Assembly (NCBI GenBank): GCA_014382905.1
Contig: JACNIU010000199.1
Span: 1 to 34,378, forward strand
Reading direction: 5' to 3'
Source of the DNA: Desulfobacterales bacterium
GTDB lineage: Bacteria; Desulfobacterota; DSM-4660; Desulfatiglandales; Desulfatiglandaceae
Length of the DNA: 34,378 bases
In this document: piece by piece, positions 1-7,292 of the stretch
Numbering within the stretch: the first letter of the stretch is position 1
Layout: each line of letters opens with the position of its first letter
Program-made: the position numbers and the translations under genes
The notes under the pieces: generated by a model
The model's database searches: none
The model's input: only the letters and a program-made list of their open reading frames with translations
Told to the model about the DNA's origin: nothing

Positions 1-50
1 ATATCAACATCATGTCAAGTTATTTACTTGTTGATGGACGTCCCCCATTT

Positions 51-173
51 TCACGGAATCGGTGGCCGCTTTGCTCTGGAACAAGTGGCCGGAATGCTCC
101 GGAACAGGTGGCCGATTTCACCGGAATGGGCATCATAACCATCTTCAGCCACTTCCCACTCTATTAAACGCAT
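51..173 (-). CDS. Small hypothetical ORF (40 aa), probably a truncated gene running into the IS-like repeats
   Basis: An ATG at 173 is preceded by a strong ribosome binding site (AGAGGAGG, 179-186) five bases upstream, just after the methyltransferase stop at 200. The reading frame begins MRLIEWEVAEDGYDAHSG and then passes into the 23-bp repeat block, where it reads as a Cys/Arg/Pro-rich tail and stops at 51-53. A good start followed by repeat-encoded sequence suggests that the 3' part of a real gene was replaced by the insertion-sequence end. I do not recognise the first 15-17 residues. It is too short for the ORF track. It may be untranslated relic sequence. Confidence 0.4.
   Translation of the reverse strand: MRLIEWEVAEDGYDAHSGEIGHLFRSIPATCSRAKRPPIP
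54..122. repeat. Three 23-bp tandem repeats, probable IS21-type insertion sequence end
   Basis: Three imperfect 23-bp units lie head to tail at 54-76, 77-99 and 100-122. Each carries a TGGCCG core (63, 86, 109, exactly 23 bp apart) and a GGAA(T/C) start, and a fourth partial unit (GGAATGGG) follows. Multiple roughly 20-bp terminal repeats are characteristic of IS21-family ends, where the transposase binds. The segment just before (TGTTGATGGACGTCC, from 29) could be the outer tip. No istA or istB reading frame is in the window, so this is either an orphan end or the edge of an element lying to the left. The family assignment is from resemblance only. Confidence 0.5.
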
Positions 174-199
174 AATGACCTCCTCTAATCTTGATTTGT

Positions 200-820
200 T
201 TAAAGACTTGTTTTCTTCTTTGACATGATGACGTACCTGCTGGTTACACCCAGTATCCCCTTCTTCTGCATCGCCGATACAACATTGGCCTGAAAGCGTT
301 CGGAAGAAAGCGGCGCCTGAATGATATGGGTTTCCTCCCAGCCGCTTTGATTTAAAATCCGAAGGTAATCATTGATTAAAATCGAATTCACCCGGGTCTC
401 ATTTTTGGCAGGGGTGTTTTGGAAATCGCGCCAGTCGGCATTGATAAATGCCATCTGTGTGCTCTTTTTGGCGTTTACGTGTGCCAGGGAAAAGAAGTTT
501 TCCAGAAATTCCAAATATTTCTCTTTTGTTAGCCCGGATATGCCATCGGGATCGTAGTTGTTTGATTGCTTTTTAAAATAAGGCGGGTCAAAAATAATCA
601 GATCCGGTTTGGTTTTACCTATTATTGGCCATTTCAAATTGGTGATATCCCAGAAACAGGGTTCGATTTCCGGTCGTGTCTCCGGCCGATCATCCATGTC
701 GAAGCTCCAACATTTCCGGTTAAACGCCAGACAGGTATCCGCCACCACGCCACCGCCTGCCATGGGATCAAACACCAGCTCGTTCTGATCTGAAAAATAA
801 TATAGAATGTGTGCGATCAT
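200..820 (-). CDS. DNA methyltransferase (N4/N6 type) part of a frame-split ParB-methylase fusion
   Basis: S-adenosylmethionine-dependent amino-methyltransferase domain. The FDPMAGGG motif (about residue 17) is the SAM-binding motif I equivalent, and DPPYFKKQ (about residue 78) is the catalytic DPPY motif IV of N6-adenine/N4-cytosine methylases. The ATG at 820 is only the first available start. The same frame stays open upstream to a stop at 890-892 and encodes DKRFGDDWPGRIPAQ, which looks like the conserved linker that normally precedes this domain. Deleting a 50-bp palindromic segment (866-915) joins it in frame to the ParB-like ORF, giving a fusion of about 474 residues. It overlaps the ParB-like stop by 4 bases, so low-level coupled translation is possible. 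Probably a broken gene, but its catalytic motifs are intact. Confidence 0.75.
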   Translation of the reverse strand: MIAHILYYFSDQNELVFDPMAGGGVVADTCLAFNRKCWSFDMDDRPETRPEIEPCFWDITNLKWPIIGKTKPDLIIFDPPYFKKQSNNYDPDGISGLTKEKYLEFLENFFSLAHVNAKKSTQMAFINADWRDFQNTPAKNETRVNSILINDYLRILNQSGWEETHIIQAPLSSERFQANVVSAMQKKGILGVTSRYVIMSKKKTSL

Positions 821-1674
821 TTGGGCCGGGATGCGGCCGGGCCAGTCATCACCGAAACGTTTGTCACCCCAGTGAAATACGCTTCGCTGTCATTGACATG
901 AATTTCACGGGGTAAACAGTCATTCCAGTTCCACAGATCCCATGTCCTTAATCCCCAGTTAAGTGCCTTGAATCTATCAAGATCGCTTTTGCCCTCCAAC
1001 GCAATGGACCACACAAGAGGCTCTGCCCAACCATGCTTTTCAGCCACCTGTGGAACAGTAAATCCTTTCGATAAATCAGTATTTAGGAGAAATGCCAATT
1101 CTGGCATTTCTCCTAAATGGTTGTGAATTGTCTTTTGGTCTACTCCCATACGTCTTGCGATTCTACTCTGGGGGAAGCCCAGCCGGTGCATGCGGAATAT
1201 CTTGATGTCGAGGCCAAGCTGGGTTGCAGCGCGAAGATCGGCTATGTATGAGTCCACTGTCTGCCTTGAGCGTCCGATGGCCTTTCCAATATCTGCGGAG
1301 CGGAGACTGGTGTTTTTAGTGTATGCCCGTCGTGCGGTGTCTCTTGCCTCGTCTTCTGTCAACTGTTTGGGCCCGATTGCCTTTTTAGCCGCATAAAGGA
1401 GCGGATCTGTCCCTTCCAAATTTTCTATTATGATGGCATCAATCTCTGCCACGCCCACTGCTTTAAATGCGTTCCATCTATGCGCACCATCTAACAGGCG
1501 ATATTTGCCGGGCCTGTCAGGATCTGGTTGGACCTCGATAGGATCAAACTTGAAGCCATCCCTGATATTCTCCGCAAATATGCCAACCCGCTTCTGATCA
1601 ATCCCTTTTCGTGGATAGATCTCTTCATCTAAGATGATTGAGGAGATGGAAATTTTGGTTGTCGGTTTGGCCAT
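817..1674 (-). CDS. ParB/Spo0J-like nuclease-fold domain protein with HTH regions, C-terminus altered by an insertion
   Basis: The N-terminal ParB-like domain (about residues 8-100) contains LLDGAHRWNAFKA, matching the GxHRxxA motif of ParB/sulfiredoxin-fold proteins. Two helix-turn-helix-like segments follow (about 125-150 and 165-190), then a linker ending WDLWNWNDC. The last 32 residues come from a palindromic insertion and the out-of-frame start of the methyltransferase domain, so they are not native. In the related ParB-methylase fusions the ParB domain is thought to guide or regulate a methylase. It is not a chromosomal parB: there is no parA beside it and the architecture differs. The ATG at 1674 has a G-rich ribosome binding site (GGGGG). 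A sigma70-like promoter lies about 70 bases upstream. Confidence 0.75.
   Translation of the reverse strand: MAKPTTKISISSIILDEEIYPRKGIDQKRVGIFAENIRDGFKFDPIEVQPDPDRPGKYRLLDGAHRWNAFKAVGVAEIDAIIIENLEGTDPLLYAAKKAIGPKQLTEDEARDTARRAYTKNTSLRSADIGKAIGRSRQTVDSYIADLRAATQLGLDIKIFRMHRLGFPQSRIARRMGVDQKTIHNHLGEMPELAFLLNTDLSKGFTVPQVAEKHGWAEPLVWSIALEGKSDLDRFKALNWGLRTWDLWNWNDCLPREIHVNDSEAYFTGVTNVSVMTGPAASRPK
866..915. repeat. 50-bp palindromic insertion that breaks the ParB-methylase reading frame
   Basis: The segment is bounded by imperfect inverted arms: GTTTGTCACCCCAGTGAAAT at 859-878 and ATTTCACGGGGTAAAC at 902-917. The centre contains a second small palindrome, TGTCA-T-TGACA (889-899). Removing 50 bases (50 mod 3 = 2) fuses codon 253 of the ParB ORF (Cys) directly to GAC AAA CGT TTC of the methyltransferase frame, giving WNDCDKRFGDDWPG. 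The arms extend slightly into flanking coding sequence, so the exact insertion edges are uncertain. It resembles a REP- or MITE-like small palindromic element. Confidence 0.65.
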
Positions 1675-1741
1675 TCATAACCCCCTACATCTGTCTGCCC
1701 CTGTTTGGCCGCCTGATATGATTTTGGTGAGACTGCTGGGG

Positions 1742-1770
1742 AAAATAGTGGATGTTCGGAGAAAATTCAA
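1742..1770 (-). promoter_or_regulatory. Sigma70-type promoter for the ParB-like/methylase gene
   Basis: On the minus strand TTGAAT (1765-1770) is followed after exactly 17 bases by TATTTT (1742-1747). The predicted transcript start is about 60 bases before the ATG at 1674. No other function is evident for this AT-richer patch. Confidence 0.45.
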
Positions 1771-1981
1771 GGGGTTTGATTTGGCATTTGAGGATTTTTA
1801 TCATCCGATTTTCGTGGAAATTACCAGATGAAGGACGTCCGGTTCAGCGATGTGCGGCTTTGCGCGAGTCCTCTTTGGTTCTCTCCAAGCAGTAGGCTCT
1901 ACGAGCCAGAGGCCGGCTTGTCCGGGTTAGGCACTGGGTACTGGGGAACGGCCGGTGGTCAGTGATCAAAAACCCGCAACT

Positions 1982-2004
1982 CGCAACCCGTAACCTGCAA
2001 CCCG
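1982..2004 (-). repeat. Dispersed GGGTTGC-word repeat, copy 1
   Basis: These 23 bases, read on the minus strand, are identical to 26852-26874 on the plus strand. The wider segment is built of the words CGGGTTGC, GAGTTGC and GGTTACGGG. It begins immediately after the livF stop codon; copy 2 sits just after the AsmA-like stop codon. Confidence 0.85.
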
Positions 2005-2754
2005 TTACAGCCCAAGGTAGGTCTTGCGGATGACTTCGTCCTGGAGCAACTGGTCGCCGGTTCCCTCGGCAATGATTTTCCCGGAGGAAAGGACATAGTT
2101 GCGGTCGGCCATCTTGAAAACCGTGCTGACTTCCTGCTCAACGAGCAGCACGGTTATCCCGAGGTTTGAGATCTCTCCGATCTTCTCGAATACCTCCCCC
2201 CTGGATATGGGAGCCAGGCCCGTAGATGGCTCGTCAATACAGAGGAGTTTGGGTTCGGACATGAGTGCCCTGCCGATGGCCAACATCTGCTGTTCCCCGC
2301 CGGACAAGGTCCCCGATATCTGCCGGGCCCGTCCCTTTAAAATCGGAAACAGCTTATATACCTGCCTGAGGTTTTCGAGTGCCTCCTTTTTGTCTTTCAC
2401 TAAATACGCCCCTGCATGGAGGTTCTCCAAGACCGTCATCTCGCGGAAAGGCCTTCTCCTTTCCGGGCAATGAATCAGGCCTCTCTTCACGATCTCGTGG
2501 GCAGGAACCCGGTCGATCCGCTCACCATTAAAAGTTACCGTCCCCTTGAGGGTAATGTCCTCTCCGGCCGACCTCTGCGTGATCTCCCGTTCCCAGGCCA
2601 CCAATCCGCTAATCGCCCTCAGCAATGTTGATTTCCCTGCCCCATTGGGCCCCACAAGACTGACCAGTTCCCCGGTATCGACCCCCATACTCAGGTCATT
2701 GATAAGCAGGGCACGATCGTACCAGACCATTAAGTTGGCAACTTCAAGCAGCAA
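2005..2754 (-). CDS. livF: Branched-chain-type ABC transporter ATP-binding protein LivF
   Basis: Cytoplasmic ATPase of a Liv/HAAT-type uptake system, one of two nucleotide-binding subunits. Walker A GPNGAGKST (about residues 36-44), signature LSGGEQQM, Walker B LLCIDEPS and the H-loop region equivalent are present. At 249 aa it is slightly longer than usual (about 235-240) because of an insert (WEREITQRSAGED) between Walker A and the Q-loop. The start is TTG, preceded by GGAGGA inside the livG stop region, so it is translationally coupled to livG. It is the last gene of livK-livH-livM-ligase-livG-livF. The substrate cannot be read from the ATPase. The embedded acyl-CoA ligase suggests a carboxylic acid rather than, or in addition to, an amino acid. 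Confidence 0.9.
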   Translation of the reverse strand: MLLEVANLMVWYDRALLINDLSMGVDTGELVSLVGPNGAGKSTLLRAISGLVAWEREITQRSAGEDITLKGTVTFNGERIDRVPAHEIVKRGLIHCPERRRPFREMTVLENLHAGAYLVKDKKEALENLRQVYKLFPILKGRARQISGTLSGGEQQMLAIGRALMSEPKLLCIDEPSTGLAPISRGEVFEKIGEISNLGITVLLVEQEVSTVFKMADRNYVLSSGKIIAEGTGDQLLQDEVIRKTYLGL

Positions 2755-2756
2755 CC

Positions 2757-3527
2757 TCAGATTCCTCCTCCGCCGCCGAGATATGCCTGGATGACTTCAG
2801 GTTGTTTCACTACCTCCTGGGGCGTTCCGTCAGCAATGATGGTCCCGAAATTGAGGACGATGATTCGATCCACAATCTTCATCAACTGTTGAAGCTTGTG
2901 CTCCACGATGATCATGGCCGGCCCTTCGCTGTGCAACCTGCCGAAGCGTCCGCCCTTGTGAAGTCTGTAGATCGATTTGGCCATGAGATCGGTTTCGGCC
3001 GGACTCAGCCCGCCGAAAGGCTCGTCAAGGAGAAGCAGTTCAGGTTCCGTGGCCACGGCCCGGGCTACTTCCAATCGTTTGAGGTCGCCCTGGGAAAGGG
3101 TGGATGCCTTTTCCAAGGCCATGTCAGAGATCCCTGCGAACTCCAAGGCATCCATGGCCTTGGCTTCCACCTTTTTTACCCACTCACCCCGCTTCATGGC
3201 CCGTGGGGAGAGACAGGAGACCATCACATTGGCAATGATGGGTAACCTGCGAAAGGGCCTCATATTCTGGAATGTACAGGCGATCCCCATGTTAACGATG
3301 TCCCAGGTCTTACGTCCCACGATCTTCTTCCCTTTAAAACGGATGTGACCTGAGTCAGGTTTCAACACGGCTGTGATCAACCGCAGGATGGTTGTCTTGC
3401 CGGCGCCGTTGGGACCGATCAGACCTAATATTTCGTCCCTCCCCATGTTAAAACCGACATTATTGACAGCCCTGAGCCCCCCGAATCCCTTGTTCAGGCC
3501 CTCTATTTCTAAGAAGGGTTGGCCCAT
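2757..3527 (-). CDS. livG: Branched-chain-type ABC transporter ATP-binding protein LivG
   Basis: Second ATPase of the Liv-type importer. Walker A GPNGAGKTT (about 38-46), a variant signature LSQGDLKRLEVAR, Walker B LLLLDEPFGGLSP and the C-terminal segment typical of LivG are visible. It ends in a run of five glycines (GGGGGI), and the corresponding GGAGGA repeats serve as the ribosome binding site for livF, which follows after 2 bases. The ATG at 3527 lies 1 base after the ligase stop and is preceded by GAGGAG, so these genes are read as one transcript. At 256 aa the length is normal. The partners are LivF and the LivH/LivM permeases. Confidence 0.92.
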   Translation of the reverse strand: MGQPFLEIEGLNKGFGGLRAVNNVGFNMGRDEILGLIGPNGAGKTTILRLITAVLKPDSGHIRFKGKKIVGRKTWDIVNMGIACTFQNMRPFRRLPIIANVMVSCLSPRAMKRGEWVKKVEAKAMDALEFAGISDMALEKASTLSQGDLKRLEVARAVATEPELLLLDEPFGGLSPAETDLMAKSIYRLHKGGRFGRLHSEGPAMIIVEHKLQQLMKIVDRIIVLNFGTIIADGTPQEVVKQPEVIQAYLGGGGGI

Positions 3528-3528
3528 G

Positions 3529-5238
3529 TTACATCTCCTCCGCTTCTTCCCTCAGCTCCCTGCGGGAAACCTTGCCCACGTCCGTCTTGGGGAGTTCTCC
3601 GCGGAATTCTATGATCTTGGGGACCTTGTAGTGTGCCAGGTTCTGGCGGCAGAACTCCATGATCTCCTCCTCGGAGATCTTCCCCCTTGCGTCGCTCTGG
3701 AGAACGACATAGGCCTTTATCAGGTGACCCACCTTGGGGTCGGGCACCCCGACGACCCCCGCCGCCTTGATCTGTGGATGGTTATAAAGGACCCCTTCCA
3801 CGTGTCTTGCAAAAACAGAATAGCCCTTGTACTTGATAAGGTCCCGTTTACGATCAAAAAAGTGGAAATAGCCCTCTTCATCCATCCGGACCAGGTCACC
3901 GGTCCTGAGCCATTTCTTCCCATCTAATTCTATAATCGCCTCCTTTGTCCCCTCGGGTCTGCGCCAGTATCCCTGCATGATGTTGGGACCGCTGAGGATC
4001 AACTCACCCACTTCCCCCACCGGCATATAATCGGTGCCCTCGACATCGACGATGGCTGCATCCATACTGGGGAGGGGGACCCCGAAAGAACCGGACTTGG
4101 GTCTATCATAGGGCGTAGAATGACTGACCGCGGTGGTCTCGGTCATGCCGTAACCCTCCATGATTTTTGTACCGGTCCTTCGTTCCCACTCCTGGATCGT
4201 GGATTCGTGGAGGGTGTCGGCCCCGCAGGCGATGAGCTTCAAGCGCTTCCAGTTGACCCGGTCGGTCTTCTCATACTCCTTGAGGTATTCAAAAAGGGTC
4301 GGTACACCGTAAAAGCCGGAGGCCTTGTAACGTTCCATTGCCGAGAGGATTTCATCAATATCAGGTGTGGTGAAAAGGACTATTGTGGAGCCCTGAACCA
4401 GTCCGTTGAACATGACAACGACCTGCCCGTAGATGTGGAAAAAGGGGAGAAAGGCAATGACTACCTCTTTTCCTTCCTCAAATATCGGCCAGAACGATAC
4501 GGTCTGTTTCTGGAGTGCGATCATGTTGTGATGGGTAAGGATGGCAGCCTTGGGGAGTCCGGTGGTCCCCCCGGTATAGGGGAGTACGGCGATATCCTCC
4601 TTGGGATTAATTTTAATCTGGGGTGGCTGAGGCGGATATTTCTTGATCAGGTCCTGGAATTGATGAAGCCCTGCCTGTTTAACATACTGGGGAGAAGGGA
4701 CCTGCATCCCGCTATAGGCCTTGGCCAATGCACTTTTTCCGAACAGCTTCTTGAGTGGTGGGAGATAGTCCCCGATATTTGTCAGGATGACATTTTTCAA
4801 TTCTACACCGGCCTTTTCCACATTATCATAGAGGATATCTTCACAGATGATGGTCTTGGCCTGGCTGTCTTCGATCTGATGTTTTACTTCTTTACTGGTA
4901 TAGACAGGGCTGATCGGCGTGACCTTTGCCCCTGTCTTCAAGGCGCCGAAATAGGCGATTACATACTGAGGGCAGTTCAGGAGGTACATGGCCACCGTAT
5001 CGCCCTTGGTCACACCTAACGCCGCTAAGGCCGCTGCAAAACGGTTTGTCAGCTCTTTTAGCTCCTGGTACCTTATCTTCTTGCCGTAAAAAATCAGCGC
5101 GGTCTTACTCCCGTATTTGTCGGCCATCCGGTCAAAGGCCTCTGGTACTGACATATCAGGGATTTCTACTTCTTCAGGTACGCCTTCAGGGTAATATTTT
5201 AGCCAGGGTTTCGCTGCATAGGCCTCTTTGGCATTCAT
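3529..5238 (-). CDS. AMP-forming acyl-CoA ligase (long-chain fatty-acid/aryl-CoA ligase family) within the liv operon
   Basis: ANL-superfamily adenylating enzyme, 569 aa: carboxylate + ATP + CoA to acyl-CoA + AMP + PPi. The P-loop-like motif YTGGTTGLPKAA (about 216-227), the YGMTETTAVSH motif, the RTGDL hinge and the C-terminal KYKGYSVFARHVE segment are intact, as is the catalytic lysine region near the C-terminus (LPKTDVGKVSRREL). There are no membrane segments. The ATG at 5238 has GAGGA upstream. Its place between livM and livG, with a 1-base gap to livG, indicates that the transported substrate is a carboxylic acid (aromatic, medium-chain or long-chain) converted to its CoA thioester on entry. 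Specificity cannot be told from sequence alone. Confidence 0.9.
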   Translation of the reverse strand: MNAKEAYAAKPWLKYYPEGVPEEVEIPDMSVPEAFDRMADKYGSKTALIFYGKKIRYQELKELTNRFAAALAALGVTKGDTVAMYLLNCPQYVIAYFGALKTGAKVTPISPVYTSKEVKHQIEDSQAKTIICEDILYDNVEKAGVELKNVILTNIGDYLPPLKKLFGKSALAKAYSGMQVPSPQYVKQAGLHQFQDLIKKYPPQPPQIKINPKEDIAVLPYTGGTTGLPKAAILTHHNMIALQKQTVSFWPIFEEGKEVVIAFLPFFHIYGQVVVMFNGLVQGSTIVLFTTPDIDEILSAMERYKASGFYGVPTLFEYLKEYEKTDRVNWKRLKLIACGADTLHESTIQEWERRTGTKIMEGYGMTETTAVSHSTPYDRPKSGSFGVPLPSMDAAIVDVEGTDYMPVGEVGELILSGPNIMQGYWRRPEGTKEAIIELDGKKWLRTGDLVRMDEEGYFHFFDRKRDLIKYKGYSVFARHVEGVLYNHPQIKAAGVVGVPDPKVGHLIKAYVVLQSDARGKISEEEIMEFCRQNLAHYKVPKIIEFRGELPKTDVGKVSRRELREEAEEM

Positions 5239-5271
5239 ATTTTATCCTCGCTGGTTGGTGTTTATTTACCC

Positions 5272-6312
5272 CTAATCTAAATCCGCAGTGCAAATGCGGC
5301 ATGTCTTTCGCGTAGCCACGTTCCTGATTTTACACCTGGGGCATTCCTTTTCTATCTTGTCGCGAAGCCATGGAAAAAGGCCCTCCGGCATATAGAGGAG
5401 GATCAATAAGATGACCACTGCAAACATCAACATGCGATACTCGGGCCAGAAGCGCAAGAACTCTAAGAGCGGAAAAAGGATAAAGACCGCACCGACAGGT
5501 CCGTATATGGTGACGATCCCACCGAATATGGCCCAGATGACGACCGTGAAGGACATGGAGACTTCCAGATTGGATGGACCCGCAATCCTCATAAAGTGGG
5601 CATAGAGTCCCCCTGATATCCCGGCAAAAAATCCACTGAGGCTGAAGGCCAACAGTTTGTAACGGGTCGTATTGATGCCGGAGGCTCTCACCGCCACCTC
5701 GTCTTCCCTGATGGCGTGGAAAATAATCCCGGTATTGGAATCGGTGATCTTCCACATGATGGTGCAGAGCCCGATCATTAGCACCGTGGTCAAGTAATAA
5801 TCACCCAGCCGGGATCCGGTCAGACGTTCCAGACCGGAAACCCCTAATTCTCCCCCGGTTATTCCGGGAATAGCAAAGACGATACCCAACAAAATGATGG
5901 GGAAGGCCAACGTGGTGAGGGCCAGGTAAGTCCCCTTGAGCCTGAGACACGGAATCCCGATAACCAGGCCGGCCAGAACCGCTGCCAGGGCCCCCAACGG
6001 GATACTCCCCCAGGGATGTATGTGGAAGTGGAGATTCAGGAGCGCCGCAGTATACGCGCCCACGCCAAAAAACAGGGCGTGCCCGAAATTCATCTGGCCG
6101 GTGAACCCGGACAGGAGATCCCAACTGGCTGCAAAAATCGCAAAGATGCTTGTCAGGACGAGGATGCGAAGCAGGTAAGGGTCCTGTGTAACAACGGGCA
6201 AAAAGAGGAGGACCAAAAAGAAAAGGAGGACGACAATCCTGCTTGGGAGGACGAGCACCTCACCCTTAAAGATGGTGTAAAGCTTTTTCAGATAAAAACC
6301 AAGGAGACCCAT
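5272..6312 (-). CDS. livM: Branched-chain-type ABC transporter permease LivM with a C-terminal zinc-ribbon-like tail
   Basis: Inner-membrane permease with about 9-10 hydrophobic segments and the family motifs SGFTGQMNFGHALFFGVGAY and RLKGTYLALTTLAF. At 346 aa it carries, after the last membrane segment, a hydrophilic tail CPRCKIRN...CRICTADLD with two CxxC knuckles 14 residues apart, as in a zinc ribbon or rubredoxin-like knuckle. Such a tail is not part of standard LivM as I know it. The ATG at 6312 overlaps the region right after livH (2-base gap) with GAGGAAGAG upstream. It is the partner of LivH and forms the translocation pore with it. Confidence 0.9.
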   Translation of the reverse strand: MGLLGFYLKKLYTIFKGEVLVLPSRIVVLLFFLVLLFLPVVTQDPYLLRILVLTSIFAIFAASWDLLSGFTGQMNFGHALFFGVGAYTAALLNLHFHIHPWGSIPLGALAAVLAGLVIGIPCLRLKGTYLALTTLAFPIILLGIVFAIPGITGGELGVSGLERLTGSRLGDYYLTTVLMIGLCTIMWKITDSNTGIIFHAIREDEVAVRASGINTTRYKLLAFSLSGFFAGISGGLYAHFMRIAGPSNLEVSMSFTVVIWAIFGGIVTIYGPVGAVFILFPLLEFLRFWPEYRMLMFAVVILLILLYMPEGLFPWLRDKIEKECPRCKIRNVATRKTCRICTADLD

Positions 6313-6314
6313 GC

Positions 6315-7184
6315 CTATCTCTCTTCCTCAAAAGAAACGCCAAAAAGGCCCTCAGGCCGTATCAAAAGGACCAGGATCATTATGGATAGTGCCACCGAAC
6401 CCTTAAGGTAAGCGCCCATCGGTATCAGGAAGACCACTAATGCCTCGGCAAATCCCAGGATATAAGCCCCCAAGAAACTCCCCTTGATACTGCCCAGTCC
6501 GCCTAAGACCACCACAGCCATCATCATGATCAGCGGATGCATCCACATAAAAGGATTGACAATCGCCAACGGGACAACCACTGCGCCGGAAAGTGCCGCC
6601 AACCCAACGGAGACACCCATGGTAATCATGGCCACCCTGCTCTCATCCATCCCCATCAGATTGGCCACCTCCCTGTCATTGGCAGTGGCACGGATCGCCA
6701 GACCCAGCTTGGTTTTCTTCAATAGGGCCCAGACCGCGGCCAATACCAGGAGGGCGGCGCCAACCGTCAGCAACTGCTGATAGGAGACCTTCACCCCGAG
6801 TACTATCATGTATCCTTCAATCAGGGACGGCACACCGCGAAAATCGCCGCTGAAGATGAGGAGCATGACCTCCTGGAAGACCATGGCAAGGGCGATCGTG
6901 GCAATCAGGACCGCCCCTTCATGCTCGCGTATCGGATCTATGAACAGCTTGTATGAGACAAGCCCGATCAGAGTGACCACTATCACGGCCGCCACCATGG
7001 ACAAGACCGGATTGACGCCCAGTCGGTGAGTGCCGAAGTAGATGCAGTAAGATGCCAGCATGTAAAAGGCGGTATGTGCGATATTGACGATGCGGGCCAC
7101 ACCAAATATCAGGGAAAACCCGATGGCCAGAAGGGCGTATATGCTTCCGTTGATCAGAGAGCTTATGATGATGTCTATTATCAT
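6315..7184 (-). CDS. livH: Branched-chain-type ABC transporter permease LivH
   Basis: Integral membrane protein of 289 aa with about eight hydrophobic segments. The N-terminal motif LINGSIYALLAIGFSLIFGV and the loop with RATANDREVANLMGM are typical LivH signatures (the EAA-like cytoplasmic loop). The late motif VVLGGLGSIKGSFLGAYILG is also conserved. The ATG at 7184 has only a weak ribosome binding site. It follows livK after a 108-base spacer with a perfect hairpin, and precedes livM by 2 bases. Function: half of the membrane pore of the importer. Confidence 0.93.
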   Translation of the reverse strand: MIIDIIISSLINGSIYALLAIGFSLIFGVARIVNIAHTAFYMLASYCIYFGTHRLGVNPVLSMVAAVIVVTLIGLVSYKLFIDPIREHEGAVLIATIALAMVFQEVMLLIFSGDFRGVPSLIEGYMIVLGVKVSYQQLLTVGAALLVLAAVWALLKKTKLGLAIRATANDREVANLMGMDESRVAMITMGVSVGLAALSGAVVVPLAIVNPFMWMHPLIMMMAVVVLGGLGSIKGSFLGAYILGFAEALVVFLIPMGAYLKGSVALSIMILVLLIRPEGLFGVSFEEER

Positions 7185-7227
7185 ACGGATAGGGCCTCAG
7201 CAGCTTGTTTCCGCCATATGTGTTTAC

Positions 7228-7270
7228 AGGTTCAGGGTTCAGATTTCGGCGGACCCTGAACCCTGAACCT
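7228..7270. repeat. Perfect 15-bp inverted repeat between livK and livH
   Basis: AGGTTCAGGGTTCAG (7228-7242) pairs perfectly with CTGAACCCTGAACCT (7256-7270) around a 13-base loop. The arms are themselves made of a repeated word (GGTTCAG). There is no T-run on the minus strand after it, so it is not a classic terminator. It could protect the abundant livK message or attenuate downstream livH. Confidence 0.8.
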
Positions 7271-7292
7271 TTCAACCCGTGAACGGTTAACG

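Larger units (their letters stand above)
1675..2004. other. 330-bp gap between the ParB-like gene and livF
   Basis: It holds the probable promoter at 1742-1770, a small hairpin GGCTC-TAC-GAGCC (1895-1907), and a short-word repeat (about 1968-2004) abutting the livF stop. The palindrome GGACGTCC occurs here (about 1832) and also near the IS-like end at position 37. The plus-strand ORF at 1634-1831 has no recognisable features and mostly overlaps promoter sequence, so I do not call it a gene. Confidence 0.6.

Noticed and set aside
817-1674. Chromosome partition gene parB
   Set aside because: No parA neighbour, and the C-terminal side continues into a DNA methylase domain in a second frame; a ParB-domain methylase fusion fits better.
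1634-1831. Plus-strand ORF of 65 aa upstream of livF
   Set aside because: It overlaps the 5' end and promoter of the ParB-like gene, has no ribosome binding site and no recognisable motif.
1875-1925. Possible tRNA-like fold around GGCTC-TAC-GAGCC
   Set aside because: There is a 5-bp hairpin, but no T-loop GGTTCGAATCC-type motif and no clear acceptor stem; not a tRNA.
4120-5019. 299-aa plus-strand ORF opposite the acyl-CoA ligase
   Set aside because: It is the antisense shadow of a well-conserved gene; the composition follows the complementary codons and no motif is visible.
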